Assembly (NCBI RefSeq): GCF_004379255.2
Contig: NC_056033.1
Span: 35,614,719-35,678,718, forward strand
DNA length: 64,000 nt
Origin: Salvia splendens
Taxonomy: Eukaryota > Streptophyta > Magnoliopsida > Lamiales > Lamiaceae
Reading direction: 5' to 3'
Below are positions 29,313-40,372 of the stretch, in pieces. Below the pieces are notes generated by a model. That model was not told the origin of the DNA and ran no database searches. It saw only the letters and a list, made by a program, of their open reading frames with translations. Numbering within the stretch: the stretch's first letter is position 1; every line of letters begins with the position of its first letter. The position numbers and the translations under genes are program-made.

Positions 29313-31285
29313 GAGCATCTCCAATAGCGGAGAGCGCACCGGTCCGCTCGCCGAACTATTGCAGTCGGCGAGCACCAAATCGGATAGAAAAACGGCGAGC
29401 GCACGCCGGTGCGCTGGCCGCTATTGCAGCCTCCCAATCGGCGAGCTGTTTTTTTTTCGAAACACTATATATACGCGATTTGCACGTCATTCTCATTCAC
29501 ACCACTTGTTTTAACGAGTACTCTCTCTATCTTAATTTCTGTACAAGATCAACAACACGAAATGGAGCACAACAACGAGCCTACTCCGGGGACGAGCGGG
29601 TCTCAAACTCCCACGGTACCCGTGGGAGGTGGATGGGGTCCGATGCCCGGGTACTACTACCCTTGGCAGCAGTTGATGCCCGGGATGGCACCAGGGGGTG
29701 GTACGCCGGGATGGCAGGGGATGCCGGGGGGTCCGGCGATGAAGGGCGGGTAGGGGGTACCCGGGGGTGGTACGCCGGGATGGCAGGGGTACAGGGGGGT
29801 CCGATGATGCCGGGGTGGGCACCCGGGATGCAGATGACGCAGGGGTACCCGGGGATGCAGGGGACGCAGGGGGTGGGGAGGGACAACGTCTATCGCCCCA
29901 GTTTTGATTTTGGTATTGCTTCTTCGCACACATCGACCCTAGTGGAGACGCAGTTCACAGGGTTTGAGACCTTCTCCTTAGAGTAGTTGGGAATAGATCT
30001 CGGGGATGCGGGCACTCCCGTTCAAACGGGGGGAGTAGGGCGGGGTCGGGGCGCGCCCAAGAAGAAAAAGGGGAAGAGGGTGGTCGACGAGTCGTCGCAG
30101 CCAGCCACGGAGGAAGTGGACGGACGCAGAGAATGTCGCGCTGTCCAAGGTGTGGGTGAGTATCTGCGATGACCCCCTCGCCTTGAACAATCAGAGGATC
30201 CTCAACTTGTGGGCTAAAATAGCAGCAGCCTACAAGGCATTTTGCCCGGCGGGGTGGCCACGCAGCGGGGAGGAGTGCCGGAAGGGGTGGGACCGAATCC
30301 GGTCTGGGGTCTCCCGATTTTCGGGCTTGTACACCAACGCCCTCCGAATGAAGTCCAGTGGCCAAACTGACAAGGACTGTAGGAGGATGGCGGAGAAAGA
30401 GTTCCCCTTGCCCGGGCTTTACAAGGAGTTCACCTACTGGAACTGCTATGAGGTGCTAATGGACTCCGAGAAGTTTCGGGAAGGTGTCGATGCTGGCTGG
30501 CCGAAAAAGCAGCGCCTGAACTATTCCGGTGATTACGCCGGTGGCAGCAGCGGCGGTTCCCACGACCTCACTGAAGATGCTCAGGAGACCCCGTCCCCTC
30601 CCGCGTTTACTCGCCGCACTCGCCCGGTTGGTCAAAGGCGGGCGCAACGGGCTCGCTAGAGGTCCCAGGAGGTCCAGTCGGCATCCCTCTTGTTGGCAGC
30701 TTGACAGCCGACCTCGTCTTCTTGGCGCGTCAACAAGCGCGGGCTCAGATGATCACGGTCATAGATCAATGGAAGAATGCAACTGGCCCCGAGGAGAAGA
30801 GTTTTTTTCACGCGGTGCTCGTGAGTATGCGAGAGGATTTGAATCCCGCCGCGGCACAGGTGGGGGGCTCTGACGCGGGCTCAGATGCCGCAGATTTGGG
30901 GGTCTCGGATAGCGGCGACGACGGCGACGACGACGAGGAGTGAGGCGGAGGTGGAGGCGGAGGCGGATGCGGGGGGCTCGTGCTTATTAGTTTTTTTTTT
31001 AAGTAATGTAAATTTTTTAATGGATTTTTTTTAATTAATGTACTTTTTAAAATTTTAATATTATTATTGAATTTTCCCGTATATGTTTCGTAAATTTAAT
31101 TCTATATTTTGTCTGATTGTTAATTATTTGTTTTTAGTGCTGATGATGTGGTTAGGCTATGACTGAGCTATTGCTTGTCTAGTTGCTTGTCTTGATAATG
31201 TGGCATGGAGGATTTTAGTGCTGATGATATGGCAGAGAGTCTGTGGGTGAGCTATCATTGGGCTGGTCCACTTCCTACTATGGTC
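29313..31285 (+). mobile_element. PIF/Harbinger ORF1-only element (copy A)
   Basis: The left end is GAGCATCTCCAATAGCGGAG preceded by TTA (29310-29312), and the interior aligns through its length with the elements at 34256 and 39939. The shared features are an AT-rich tail, a start 'gtttttttttcgaaacactatatatacgcga', an ORF1, and a right part with 'tgctgatgatgtgg..ggctatg'. The right end is eroded: it should lie near 31260-31286 but no clean TIR or TSD could be confirmed. It encodes ORF1 but no DDE transposase. Confidence 0.6.
29562..30943 (+). pseudogene. PIF/Harbinger ORF1 (Myb/SANT-like) remnant, copy A
   Basis: Starts MEHNNEPTPGTSGSQTPTVP, then a Gly/Pro/Met-rich repeat region. The Myb/SANT-like DNA-binding block (WTDAENVALSKVWVSICDDP; AAYKAFCPAGWPRSGEECRK; GWDRIRSGVSRFSGLYTNAL) and the NAM-associated-like block (FTYWNCYEVLMDSEKFREGV; WPKKQRLNYSGDY) follow, with an acidic Asp/Glu tail. 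Several frameshifts and stops break it (for example near 29753, 29986, 30150 and 30657). In intact PIF/Harbinger elements, ORF1 binds DNA and brings the transposase to the nucleus. Confidence 0.7.
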
Positions 31286-31415
31286 AACATAAAAAAAGAA
31301 TTTTCCGAAATTGAAAGTTGTGCCTCGGTTCATTGCTTCTCCTCCAACTACCCAATCACTTCCTCTTTCCTGGCTCCTCTGCTCCCCCCACCGCTTCCAT
31401 CCGCCGCCGGAAAGG

Positions 31416-33434
31416 ATGTTTTCTTCCCTCTGTAAAACCCTCCGCAGCTCCTCCGTCACTAAACGCCGCGATTCTCCGCATTCCATTCTCCGCTGGCTCA
31501 GCAACGTCCCGGAAAACACCGTCTACGGCGGCCCGAAGCCACAGAACCCTAGCCAGCGCGTCACGCTCATTAACATCCGCCAGAAGCACAGGAATGGCGA
31601 GCCCATAACCATGGTTACGGCCTACGACTACCCCTCGGCGGTGCATTTGGACACCGCCGGCATCGACGTTTGCTTGGTCGGCGACTCCGCTTCCATGGTC
31701 GTTCACGGCCACGACACCACCCTCCCCATCACGCTCGATGAGATGCTCGTCCACTGCCGCGCCGTGGCGCGTGGCGCCAAGCGCCCGCTGCTCGTCGGGG
31801 ACTTGCCGTTTGGAACCTACGAGTCCAGCACTCAACAGGTTATGGTTGATTATGAACACTAGGTGTTTGTGAAAATGTCTGTGAAAATTAAGTATGGGAT
31901 TATTTAAACTAGGTTCGTCATCGCTTATTCGCTTGTGTGTTCAATTCCATGAGCATGTCCCTAGATTTATGTTCATAGTTATGACTCAGATTTGTTGTTT
32001 TTCAAGAGTATATGGTTGGTGATTTGCAGTTTGAATTATGCGCAGGCGGTTGATACAGCGGTGAGGGTATTGAAGGAGGGTGGAATGGATGCAATCAAAC
32101 TGGAAGGTGGCGCACCTTCGAGAATCACAGCAGCTAAAGGTATCGTTGAAGCTGGTATTGCAGTGATCGGGCACGTGGGGCTCACACCGCAGGCAATCAG
32201 TGTTCTTGGAGGGTTCAGACCTCAAGGCAGAAACATCGATAGTGCAGTCAAGGTAGTGCTATTGAAGATTTACCGAGGGTAGCATGTGACATTCTCAACT
32301 GATTATCTTGATTCTACAGGTTGTGGAGACTTCAATGGCATTGCAGGAAGCAGGATGCTTTGCAGTAGTGTTGGAATGTGTTCCTCCACCGGTGGCGGCT
32401 GCAGCAACATCAGCCCTTCAGATCCCCACCATTGGCATTGGGGCTGGACCCTTTTGTAGTGGCCAAGTTAGTATAACCTTCCTTCATTTTTGTCGGAAGG
32501 CGTTGTGGGCCTTTTTCTTGAAATCATAATTACCCATGTTAATGTTAGATCAAATTGATCCCAGTACGTGTATAGATAAATTGAGACTTGTAATTGCCTA
32601 TGAATTCCAGATTGTTTATAATATCAAATACTCATAAAAGTAACAACTGTCATCCAATGTCAAACTCAATTTGGTGGGAAGCAGGGGATGGATGGGAAGC
32701 TGTTGAATAACTGGTTTGTTCGAGTCATTAGTTGCCAGCTGACCATCATTCAAGTTATCTACTTTCGTGCATTTCTTTCATGCTTATGCTTCTAAATACT
32801 TTTAGGAATGGATAGACATTCTGTTGTGGTAGTTAGACCAGAAAAGCTTCTTCTCCTAGCCATTCCTAGGGTTCTTGTTCAGTGACTAGCTTGATATTGC
32901 GTGTCTCATTATTCAATTATAGATGGCTTGTGGAAACATAACACTTTCTTGTTATACATAGTGATGAACTAAACCCCAACTGTTTCAGATACAAGAGTAT
33001 TATGCCATTTATGTTTGTTGCTTGTGACAGATATACAATTTGAACTTATTGTGCAGGTTCTAGTGTACCATGATCTTCTTGGAATGCTACAACACCCTCA
33101 CCATGCCAAGGTTAATTCCTCAAAATTTGTTCGAAGTCTTCTCACTGCAACTACTTATTTTTGCTTAGGTCAAATGGGCTTCGTTTCTTCTGCACAGGTC
33201 ACTCCCAAGTTCTGTAAACGTTATGCCCATGTAGGAGAAGCCATCGACAAGGCTCTTTCAGAATACCGGGATGAAGTAACAAGTGGGGCTTTCCCTGGCG
33301 CAGCTCACAGCCCTTACAAGATTGGAGCTGCTGACACTGAAGGCTTCCTACAAGCATTGGAGAAACTAGGTCTGGGTGACGCAGCATCTGCAGCAGCTGA
33401 TGCAGCTTCAAAGATGGAAGCCCAAATGAAGTGA
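31416..33434 (+). CDS. KPHMT1: Ketopantoate hydroxymethyltransferase (PanB), 5 exons
   Basis: Exons 31416-31838, 32046-32252, 32320-32466, 33057-33110 and 33198-33434, all GT-AG and all phase 0, encode 355 residues (Arabidopsis KPHMT1 has 347). The enzyme transfers a hydroxymethyl group from 5,10-methylene-tetrahydrofolate to 2-oxoisovalerate, the first step of pantothenate/CoA synthesis, in mitochondria. The basic, Ser-rich N-terminus ([20 protein letters not shown]) fits a mitochondrial presequence. Expected active-site residues are present: Asp90 in CLVGDSASM, Asp129 in [11 protein letters not shown] and Glu161 in AIKLEGG (metal ligands in bacterial PanB), and Glu229 in AVVLECVP (catalytic base). 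The C-terminal [20 protein letters not shown] and a plant-type extension follow. ATG 31416 was chosen because it opens the presequence. A decayed PIF/Harbinger copy ends roughly 130 bp upstream, so promoter and transposon DNA may overlap. Confidence 0.92.
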
Positions 33435-34252
33435 TGGAAGAAATAGGCACAATGCACCAAGACTGCTTTCCTTCTCCGAGTAAGTAGTATGGGTTTCCTC
33501 TAGGGTTGGATTAATAAACAGAAGTTTTGGATCGTGTTGGAAATGCTTTAAGGGCAGCGTTCTTGTCCTAAAAAGAAGGTGATGCTCGCTTAGTGACATT
33601 CAAAGGTCACGGGTTTTGAGTCACCATAACACAGTCTTTATATTTGAATGCTAGATATTTCTTGACCTATATAGATGCTACTTGGAATGAAATAATGCAC
33701 ACCATTGAGTGCGTGGATATGAGAGTGGCTTTTCAGTACAAAAAGAAAGGTAGCAATTATTTCGGTCAATTTGCTTAGCGATTATGGTTGTGTTGATTGT
33801 AGTAGCACTCTTTGTGGATGTGGAGAAAATGAGCCCCCCTCTGTTTTATGAATGGCTGATATACTGCATTTTCTCATACAATTTGAGTTCCTTGAATCGC
33901 TCAAAAAAATCTTGATATAGGAATCTTTATTTTCAATTGCTAGTTCGCTACATAGATTAGTATCATAATGCTTCTAGAAATTTCCGAAGCCTCGGCATAT
34001 TCCACTTCGTTGTAGGAAAAATTGGGTGACAGACCCACCCACACCCAAACCAGAAATCATCGAAACCCCATTTAAAGGTATGTGAAAAAGTACCGAATTA
34101 AGCATAATCATAAAATTCTTAATCATGATTTCATTACGCATAACAATAAATAACACCTTTTCTCATATATACTCCTACATGATTTTGAAAAACTAAATAA
34201 TTTTACCCCAAAAAAAGAAGAAATAAAAAACACAATGTTATCTGTAGATTCT
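33435..34252. other. PanB 3' UTR and intergenic DNA
   Basis: The first 200-300 bp are probably 3' UTR. No other gene is visible before the next PIF/Harbinger element. Confidence 0.5.
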
Positions 34253-34255
34253 TTA

Positions 34256-35634
34256 GAGCATCCACAATAGCGCCTAGCGCACCGCCTAGCCGAGCGCCGG
34301 CGCTAGGCGGTGCGCTAGGCGATCTATTGCATCCGCCTAGCGGATTTCGCGAAAAAAAACCGCCTAGCGCTCGGCGGTTCCGCGGCGCTAGGCGATTCGC
34401 TAGGCGCTATTGCAGCGTCCGGATCGCCTAGCGCACCGCCTAGCGCGAATTTTTAATTTTTTTTTGTTTCCGAAACACTATATATACGCGACTTGCCTGT
34501 CATTTTCATTCGCATCACTTGTATCAACGAGTACTCTCTCTATCTAAATTTCTGTACAAGATCAACAACGGAAAATGGATCTCAACAACGAGCCTACTTC
34601 AGGGAGTAGCGGATCTCAAACTCCCCGATCCCCGTGGGAGGTGGATGGAGTCAGATGCCCCCATATTATAACATGTACCCGTGGCAGCAGATGATGCACG
34701 GGATACCAGCGGGGGGGGAGTCCGCCCGGGGCGTTTCTAGCGATGTCGGGGTGGGCACCCAGTGTCCAGATGCCGGGGTGGGCACCCGGGATGCAGATGA
34801 TTCCCGGGGGGTACCGGCGACGCAGGGGACGCCCGCGACACAGGGGACGCCGTGGGACGTCTATCGCCCCAGTTTTGATTTTTCGACTGGTTCGTCGCAC
34901 ACATCGACGCCAACGGAGGCCGCCTCCGGCCCAGTTTGACACTTTCTCCTTCGATGACTTGGGGTTAGATCTTTCCGGTGTTCCGGATGCTCCCGTTCAA
35001 ACGGGGGCGCAGGGCGAGGTCGGGGCGCCCCAAAGAAGAAAGGCAAGGGGGAAAGGGTCGGTGAGTCCTCGCAGCCGGGTGAGGACGACAACTCGGTACG
35101 AAGGAGGTGGACGGACGCGGAGAACAACCGGAGGATCGTCAACTTGTGGGGCAAGAGTTTGCTTCAAACATTGCTCCTGAGCATGCAGGAGGATTTGGAG
35201 GCGGCACGGAGGGAAGCCGACGGGAGTAGAGGCGGCGGCGACGGAGGCGGAGGCGATGGTGGCGACAGCGACGGAGGAGACGACGACGGCGACAAGGAGT
35301 GAATTATTGTACTTTTTTAAAAATTATTGTAATTTTTTTTAATTATTGTACTTTTTTTAAATTATTGTACTTTTTAAAATTTTAATAGTATTATTAATGT
35401 CTCCCGTATATGTCTCGTAAATTAAATCTCGTATATTGTGTGATTGTTAATTATTTCATTTTGTATATATTTGTTAATAGTGATGTGGATATTGTGTGGC
35501 TAGGCTATGGCTGGGCTATTGCTGGGCTATTTGCTTGTTTTGATGATGTGACTGGAGGATTTTTAGTGCTGATGATGTAGCAGTGGCTAGGCTATAGCTA
35601 GGCTATTGCTGGGCTATTCCTATTGTGGATAGCC
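34256..35634 (+). mobile_element. PIF/Harbinger ORF1-only element (copy B, internally deleted)
   Basis: TIRs GAGCATCCACAATAGCGCCT and, from the other strand, GGCTATCCACAATAGGAATA; TSD TTA at 34253-34255 and 35635-35637. The left 180 bp are a dense array of CGCCTAGCG / CGCTAGGCG words that fold back on themselves. 1,379 bp. Confidence 0.82.
34575..35302 (+). pseudogene. PIF/Harbinger ORF1 remnant, copy B
   Basis: Begins MDLNNEPTSGSSGSQTPRSP and shows the Gly/Pro-rich region (YYNMYPWQQMMHGIPAGGES), a YRPSFDFSTGSSHTSTPTE block and the start of the SANT-like block (WTDAEN). An internal deletion then joins NRRIVNLWGK directly to the C-terminal LLLSMQEDLEAARREADG and acidic tail. Frameshifts are present as well. 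The DNA-binding domain is largely gone. Confidence 0.65.
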
Positions 35635-35764
35635 TTACAACTCTGCCAACACCAGAAAAATAAAGAAGAATACTGTAGGGAGTAGTATAAAAAATGTTGA
35701 CTTCTACACAATACTAAAATAAGAAGAAAAGCATCTAACTATTTAATCACTTCACCTCCGCCGG

Positions 35765-36844
35765 TCAACGGCCGCCGGCGGTGGTAGTGGTTTTTGCGCT
35801 AGTGGACAGCCACGGGAACTGCAAGTGGCCGGAGCCAGGCTCCGTCGCCGTGAAATCCTCCAAACCAGCGAAGAAATCGTCATCCAGAGCCATGTCTGCA
35901 ACGCTAAATACGCCGTCGTCGTCGTCTTCGGCCAGCTCATCCTCTCTGCTGCTCTCCAACTTCTCCGGCACCGGCGAGAGGATCTCGGAGGAATTCTTGG
36001 AGGCGGGAGGGTCAGCCGGCTTGTGGCGGGTGCTGCCGGCGAGGGAGTTGCGGTGGGTGGGCATGGGGTGGTTGTGCTCCGCCGTGTAGGTCACGATGAA
36101 CATTCCCGGGTCGGATTTATTCCGCTCCACTTGCTTTCTCGCCAGACAGCCTTTTGAGGTGCTGCATCTGTAATAACCCCTGAAAAATCAATAAAAAACA
36201 CACATCTTTATCATCCAATTTTAACAATAAATAAAATTGAAAATAATACTAAATCCTTCTCTATCTCTATAAAAGTAAAAACTAAAAACGCACACCTTGG
36301 ATATGGAGAGCCTTTAATTGGTTTCTGGCCGTACTTTCTCCACGACCACACGTCGGAAGATAGATTCTCGGCTGCCACGTGGCAAACCTTCTTGCTGAAG
36401 CACTTCCTGTAAAATACTCCATTTAGTAAGAAAACTGCAAAAAAAATCCAACTTGAAATACAAATCCAGACTAAAATACCTTCTTTTGGGCCTTGGGGTA
36501 GGAGTGTGAGAAGCAGGAATTTTTGGGGCATTCGAAACAGAGAAAGGCTGCGGCGGCGGCAGATCTTGCGATACTAGGCGGGAGGTCGAAATCGGCAAAG
36601 AAAAAGGGATTTCGGATTTGGGGAAAAAGGGTTTGTAGAGATCTTCTCGAACAACGTCGTTTCGTCTGGGCTGGAGCAGATCTTGGAAGGAAGAGACTGA
36701 GAAGTTGCAAGGCGCCTTCTTATGAGTATGGAGAGATTCAAAGGATCTGGTGTTGTTGTTCGTTGCTACGGTGGGGGAGGGGGAGGGGGCGGTGAGGGCG
36801 GCGCAGCCTCTGACGATGGCGTGGAGATCCCAGTCATCCTCCAT
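35765..36844 (-). CDS. WRKY transcription factor, group IIe (WRKY22/27/29-like), 3 exons
   Basis: Exons 36480-36844, 36296-36406 and 35765-36179, GT-AG with matching phases, encode 296 residues. I chose the internal ATG at 36844 because [14 protein letters not shown] matches the usual start of this group. The WRKY domain has WRKYGQK at 144-150 and a C-X4-C-X23-H-X-H zinc finger (Cys164, Cys169, His193, His195). The last intron lies after SPYPR, the R-type position of group II WRKYs. A basic PRPKRR precedes the domain. The C-terminus is acidic ([20 protein letters not shown]) and probably activating. The factor should bind W-boxes in the nucleus. Arabidopsis WRKY22/29 act in flagellin-triggered immunity; which of the three this matches best I cannot tell. 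Confidence 0.9.
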
Positions 36845-37049
36845 TTCTTTGCTTCTTGGTTTATGGTTGAGGGACAAAAGGAGGCGCTGACTTTTGAGAG
36901 AGAGAGAGGGTGGTGGTGGGAATATGCAAATGAGTGGAAAGGAATAGCAAATCTATTATTTAAAGAAAGAAAGTGGGTGAGCAAAGGAGGATGAGAGAGG
37001 GGGAATTTGGAGGCTCACGGAAGATTTCTTGCTTTTCTACATTTGGGGT

Positions 37050-37098
37050 GTTAAATAAATAAATATAGTGTAGTGGGTTGACTTTGGCGATTGTCAAA
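37050..37098 (-). promoter_or_regulatory. TATA box and paired W-boxes upstream of the WRKY gene
   Basis: On the minus strand a CACTATATTTATTTA motif (about 37056-37070) lies some 210 bp before the ATG. Two TTGAC W-box cores in opposite orientation (plus-strand TTGACT at about 37078-37083, and TTGACA on the minus strand at about 37092-37097) stand just upstream. W-boxes in a WRKY promoter suggest auto- or cross-regulation. Confidence 0.45.
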
Positions 37099-37099
37099 G

Positions 37100-37446
37100 G
37101 GGCGTTATAAAAGAGAAGAGGTCCACGCGGTTTTGTATTCACTCAGTTGGCACGTGAGAGAAGGGGCACCTGCCGACGGAAACAAGGCACGTGGTGGAGG
37201 CCACCACCTCGTTTCTCTCTCCCTTTTATTCTTTCTTCTCTTAAACCGCGCCTGTCACTGTAGCTTGCCGGCGAACACAGGCGCTGTCTCCTATCCACGA
37301 TTCACACTCACACTCAGCACCATCTCTCATCGCTCTCTTTTACTACCATACATGCATCAATCGTGGTCGCCGCCACCACCTAGGCATTGGGATGGCCTCG
37401 GATAAAGATAAACCAAATGGACTAGTAGTTTGCTGTCTCCACTCTG
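37100..37446. other. Upstream flank of the WRKY gene
   Basis: No gene seen. Pyrimidine-rich and (CA/TC)-rich stretches at 37200-37350. Short ORFs here are not convincing. Confidence 0.45.
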
Positions 37447-37797
37447 TAAGATCATCATTAACTCCGTCCCCAATTTAAGCCTCAAGTCCACCTCAAGTCC
37501 ACCTCAAGTTCCCTTCACGTCATCATTCCCCTAAATTTAATTCATATACCACAACTTCTCTAACTTTGCAGGCCTCATCCCATGCCATAATTATTAAATT
37601 GCATTATTCACAACTTCAACCTATTTTACTTGTAAAATAGTATACGTTGAACAATTCAAACCGAGAAATTCATTGTTCAGTCGAAAAAAAGAAAATTACA
37701 AATCCTAGACAAAGAAAATTAAAAATTCTAGAAAATGAAAATTAAAAATCCTAGAAAATAAAAATACAAGTCATAAAAATAAAAATAAATGAAAAAA

Positions 37798-38783
37798 CTA
37801 CTTCTTCATTTGTGCGCGAAGGTAGGCGATTATCTCATGGTGCAACTCGAGATCGAACTCTGACATTGTCGAGGTATCCCTCGATGTCAACTCCGTCAGC
37901 TGGCTCATCCACCGGGTAATACTCATCTCTGACATAGAGTAGGATATCTTATCCAGAGAATGATTGGGCGGCGGTGGCGGCATAGCGGAGTGGCTCGCAG
38001 TTGCCTTCCCCTTCGCTTTCCTCTTTGTCATCTTTGTTCCCATCGGACGGCTTTGAGTACTAGGGGATGAGAGGAAGACGTCGTCGTCTGTCACGTTGAG
38101 GTCGATTGCTGGACCTCCTTCGCTCGAAGAGTAGTTTCCGGAGGCGGAAACTTTGGTTCTCTTCGGCGCCCTATTTGGCGCCAGTTCTGCCCCACCGGTG
38201 TACTTCGGACTCTTCTCGACAAGCTTCCAAACGTCGAAGTACTTGAACTGCTTCTTCCCGTTAGAGAAGAACTCCGCCCTGGCTTTCTCCACGAGGTCCA
38301 TCTCGCTGTGCCCGCTCTGCCACATCCGGAGTACATTGGTCCACTTGCCTTCCACTTGTTCATCTCCTTCTGGACCAGACCCCAAGGCTTGCGTAGCTTC
38401 ACGTAGCTATGCTCGAACGACCCTCTAGGACGACCAACGTTGTACTTCTCCGCAATCCACTGCCATAACACTTTGTCGCTCTACTGGTTGCCAATGATAG
38501 GATCATCGGAGACGTTGACGAAGTTCTTGGCTAGCCACAATGTCTCCTGCGGACTATACTTTTTCGGCCCCTCATCATCCGCAACCTTGTCCTTGCCCTT
38601 CCCTTCAGCAGGCTCCATATCACTGATTTCGTACTCATCAGTGCTAACTAGCGATGTTATTTCTATATTGGTAGCCACCCCCGGACTAGGCGTCGCATCC
38701 GGGTTGGGCGATGGCGGCACGTACCATTTGTTGGTGTTGACGAACTCGTTCATCTGACATTCGTCGCTGTTAAACCACTCCAT
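37798..38783 (-). pseudogene. PIF/Harbinger ORF1 (NAM-associated C-terminal type) remnant
   Basis: Starts MEWFNSDECQMNEFVNTNKW, with an acidic region. The SANT-like block YSPQETLWLAKNFVNVSDDP is broken by a TAG at 38481-38483 (after GNQ). The frame resumes as SDKVLWQWIAEKYNVGRPRG and SFEHSYVKLRKPWGLVQKEM, then shifts near 38355. The last block includes WTNVLRMWQSGHSEMDLVEK, FKYFDVWKLVEKSPKYTGG and KMTKRKAKGKATA, ending at 37798. Proteins of this type are often annotated 'glutathione S-transferase T3-like' or 'NAM-associated', but they belong to PIF/Harbinger transposons. One stop and one frameshift. Confidence 0.72.
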
Positions 38784-38989
38784 AGAAGCAGAAATTATTG
38801 TAATACAAGAGGATTGAAATGGGCAAAGTGTGGAAGAATGGTGCACAAATGAAGTATATATAGGCAAATAAAATGAAAAAAAAATAAATGTTGGGGACTT
38901 GCGGCCCGGCCCGGAAGACATCCAACGTCGGGCCGAGACGCTGGGCGTGCGGCACGGGCACGATTAACGCTCAGTCGGGACGGGCCCCG

Positions 38990-39207
38990 GGCGCGGCCCG
39001 GGGCCGCGACTGCGTCCCCTGGACCGACCCAGGTTGGAAATTGCTCTCCTCCAACGCATCGTGACGCGGCGGTCCGGCCTGCTGCGTTAACGATGCTCTA
39101 AAGCACCCGGGGCCGCGACTGCGTCCCCTGGACCGACCCAGGTTGGAAATTGCTCTCCTCCAATGCATCGTGACGCGGCGGTCCGGCCTGCTGCGTTAAC
39201 GATGCTC
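38990..39207. repeat. 109-bp tandem duplication of the transposon end
   Basis: The segment beginning GCCCGGGGCCGCGACTGCGT and ending GCGTTAACGATGCTC occurs twice in a row with one difference (CCAACGCATC / CCAATGCATC). Very GC-rich for this window. Confidence 0.85.
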
Positions 39208-39210
39208 TAA

Positions 39211-39935
39211 AACCCACTCTTTACTAGTATTAAAAAATAAAGAATAGCTATATAATAAAGAATAAATTATCCAAAACAATGAAATTCTTGTCGATCCACG
39301 TCTTTCAAAAAAGTAGTCAATTATATTAATATAACTTTAATATTTTTTTCTTATTTTATCCCATTAAATTTGATTTGGGAGAAATTATTAGTCGCATTAT
39401 TTAAAGGATGAAATTCATGATTTTTGCGAATTTGTATATCGCTCACAAAGACATTAACTTTAATATAAAAAATACTATAAAATACTATAAATTTAGGATT
39501 ATGTATTTTGGCTTCCAAATTACTATATAGTAATATATTGTTTCCTCAAATTTTAACTAAAGTGAGAATTGAAAATAATGTCAAATTTATAATATAAGTA
39601 ATTAGCTATATTTTAAAATTGCGGGATTAACCATAATTTGATTAAACTTCATAAATTTTTTGGTATTTTTTTGGAGTATCACTTCTCTTTTTTTAATTAT
39701 CCCACGAAACAGAACATATCTATAAAATTAATTAATTAACTTCAAACATTTTTTTAAATATATTACTTTTTTACCAATTCATTGACTCAGTTTTTTTAGA
39801 TATGGGGTTGAAATTTTGATACGATTTAATTAAAATTGACATTTATAAATAAAAATTGAATTTTCAAAAAGTTAAAAATGGTGTGGCCACTGCCCCCGCT
39901 AGTGGCGCTGCATCTAGTTCGCGAAAGCGGCTCTA
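39211..39935. other. AT-rich intergenic DNA
   Basis: Nothing coding and no clear repeat was seen between two PIF/Harbinger elements. Confidence 0.5.
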
Positions 39936-40372
39936 TTAGGCCATCCACAATAGGAATAGCCCAGCAATAGCCCAGCCATAGCCTAGCCACGGCCACATCA
40001 TCAGCACTAAAAATCCTCCTGCCACATCATAAATAGCCCAGCCATAGCCTAGCCACATCATAAATAGCCCAGCCACATCAATAGCCACATCACTAATAAC
40101 AATTATATAAAATGACATAATTAACAATCACACAATATACGGAATTTAATTTACGAGACATATACGGGAAACATTAATAATACTATCCACATCACTATTA
40201 ACAAATATATACAAAATGAAATAATTAACAATCACACAATATGCGAAATTTAATTTACGAGACATATACGGGAAAAGTTTAATAATACTATTAAAATTTA
40301 AAAAAGTACAATAATTTAAAAAAAGTACATTAATTTTTTTAAAAAAATACATTAATAAAAAAGAGTGACATT

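Larger units (their letters stand above)
37450..39207 (-). mobile_element. PIF/Harbinger ORF1-bearing element (copy F)
   Basis: Left end GATCATCATTAACTCC, right end (other strand) GAGCATCGTTAACGCAGCAG. TSD TAA at 37447-37449 and 39208-39210. The right end is duplicated in tandem (109-bp period), giving a second possible end at 39098 that is also followed by TAA. Codes on the minus strand for a different ORF1 subfamily than copies A-C. No DDE transposase. Confidence 0.72.
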
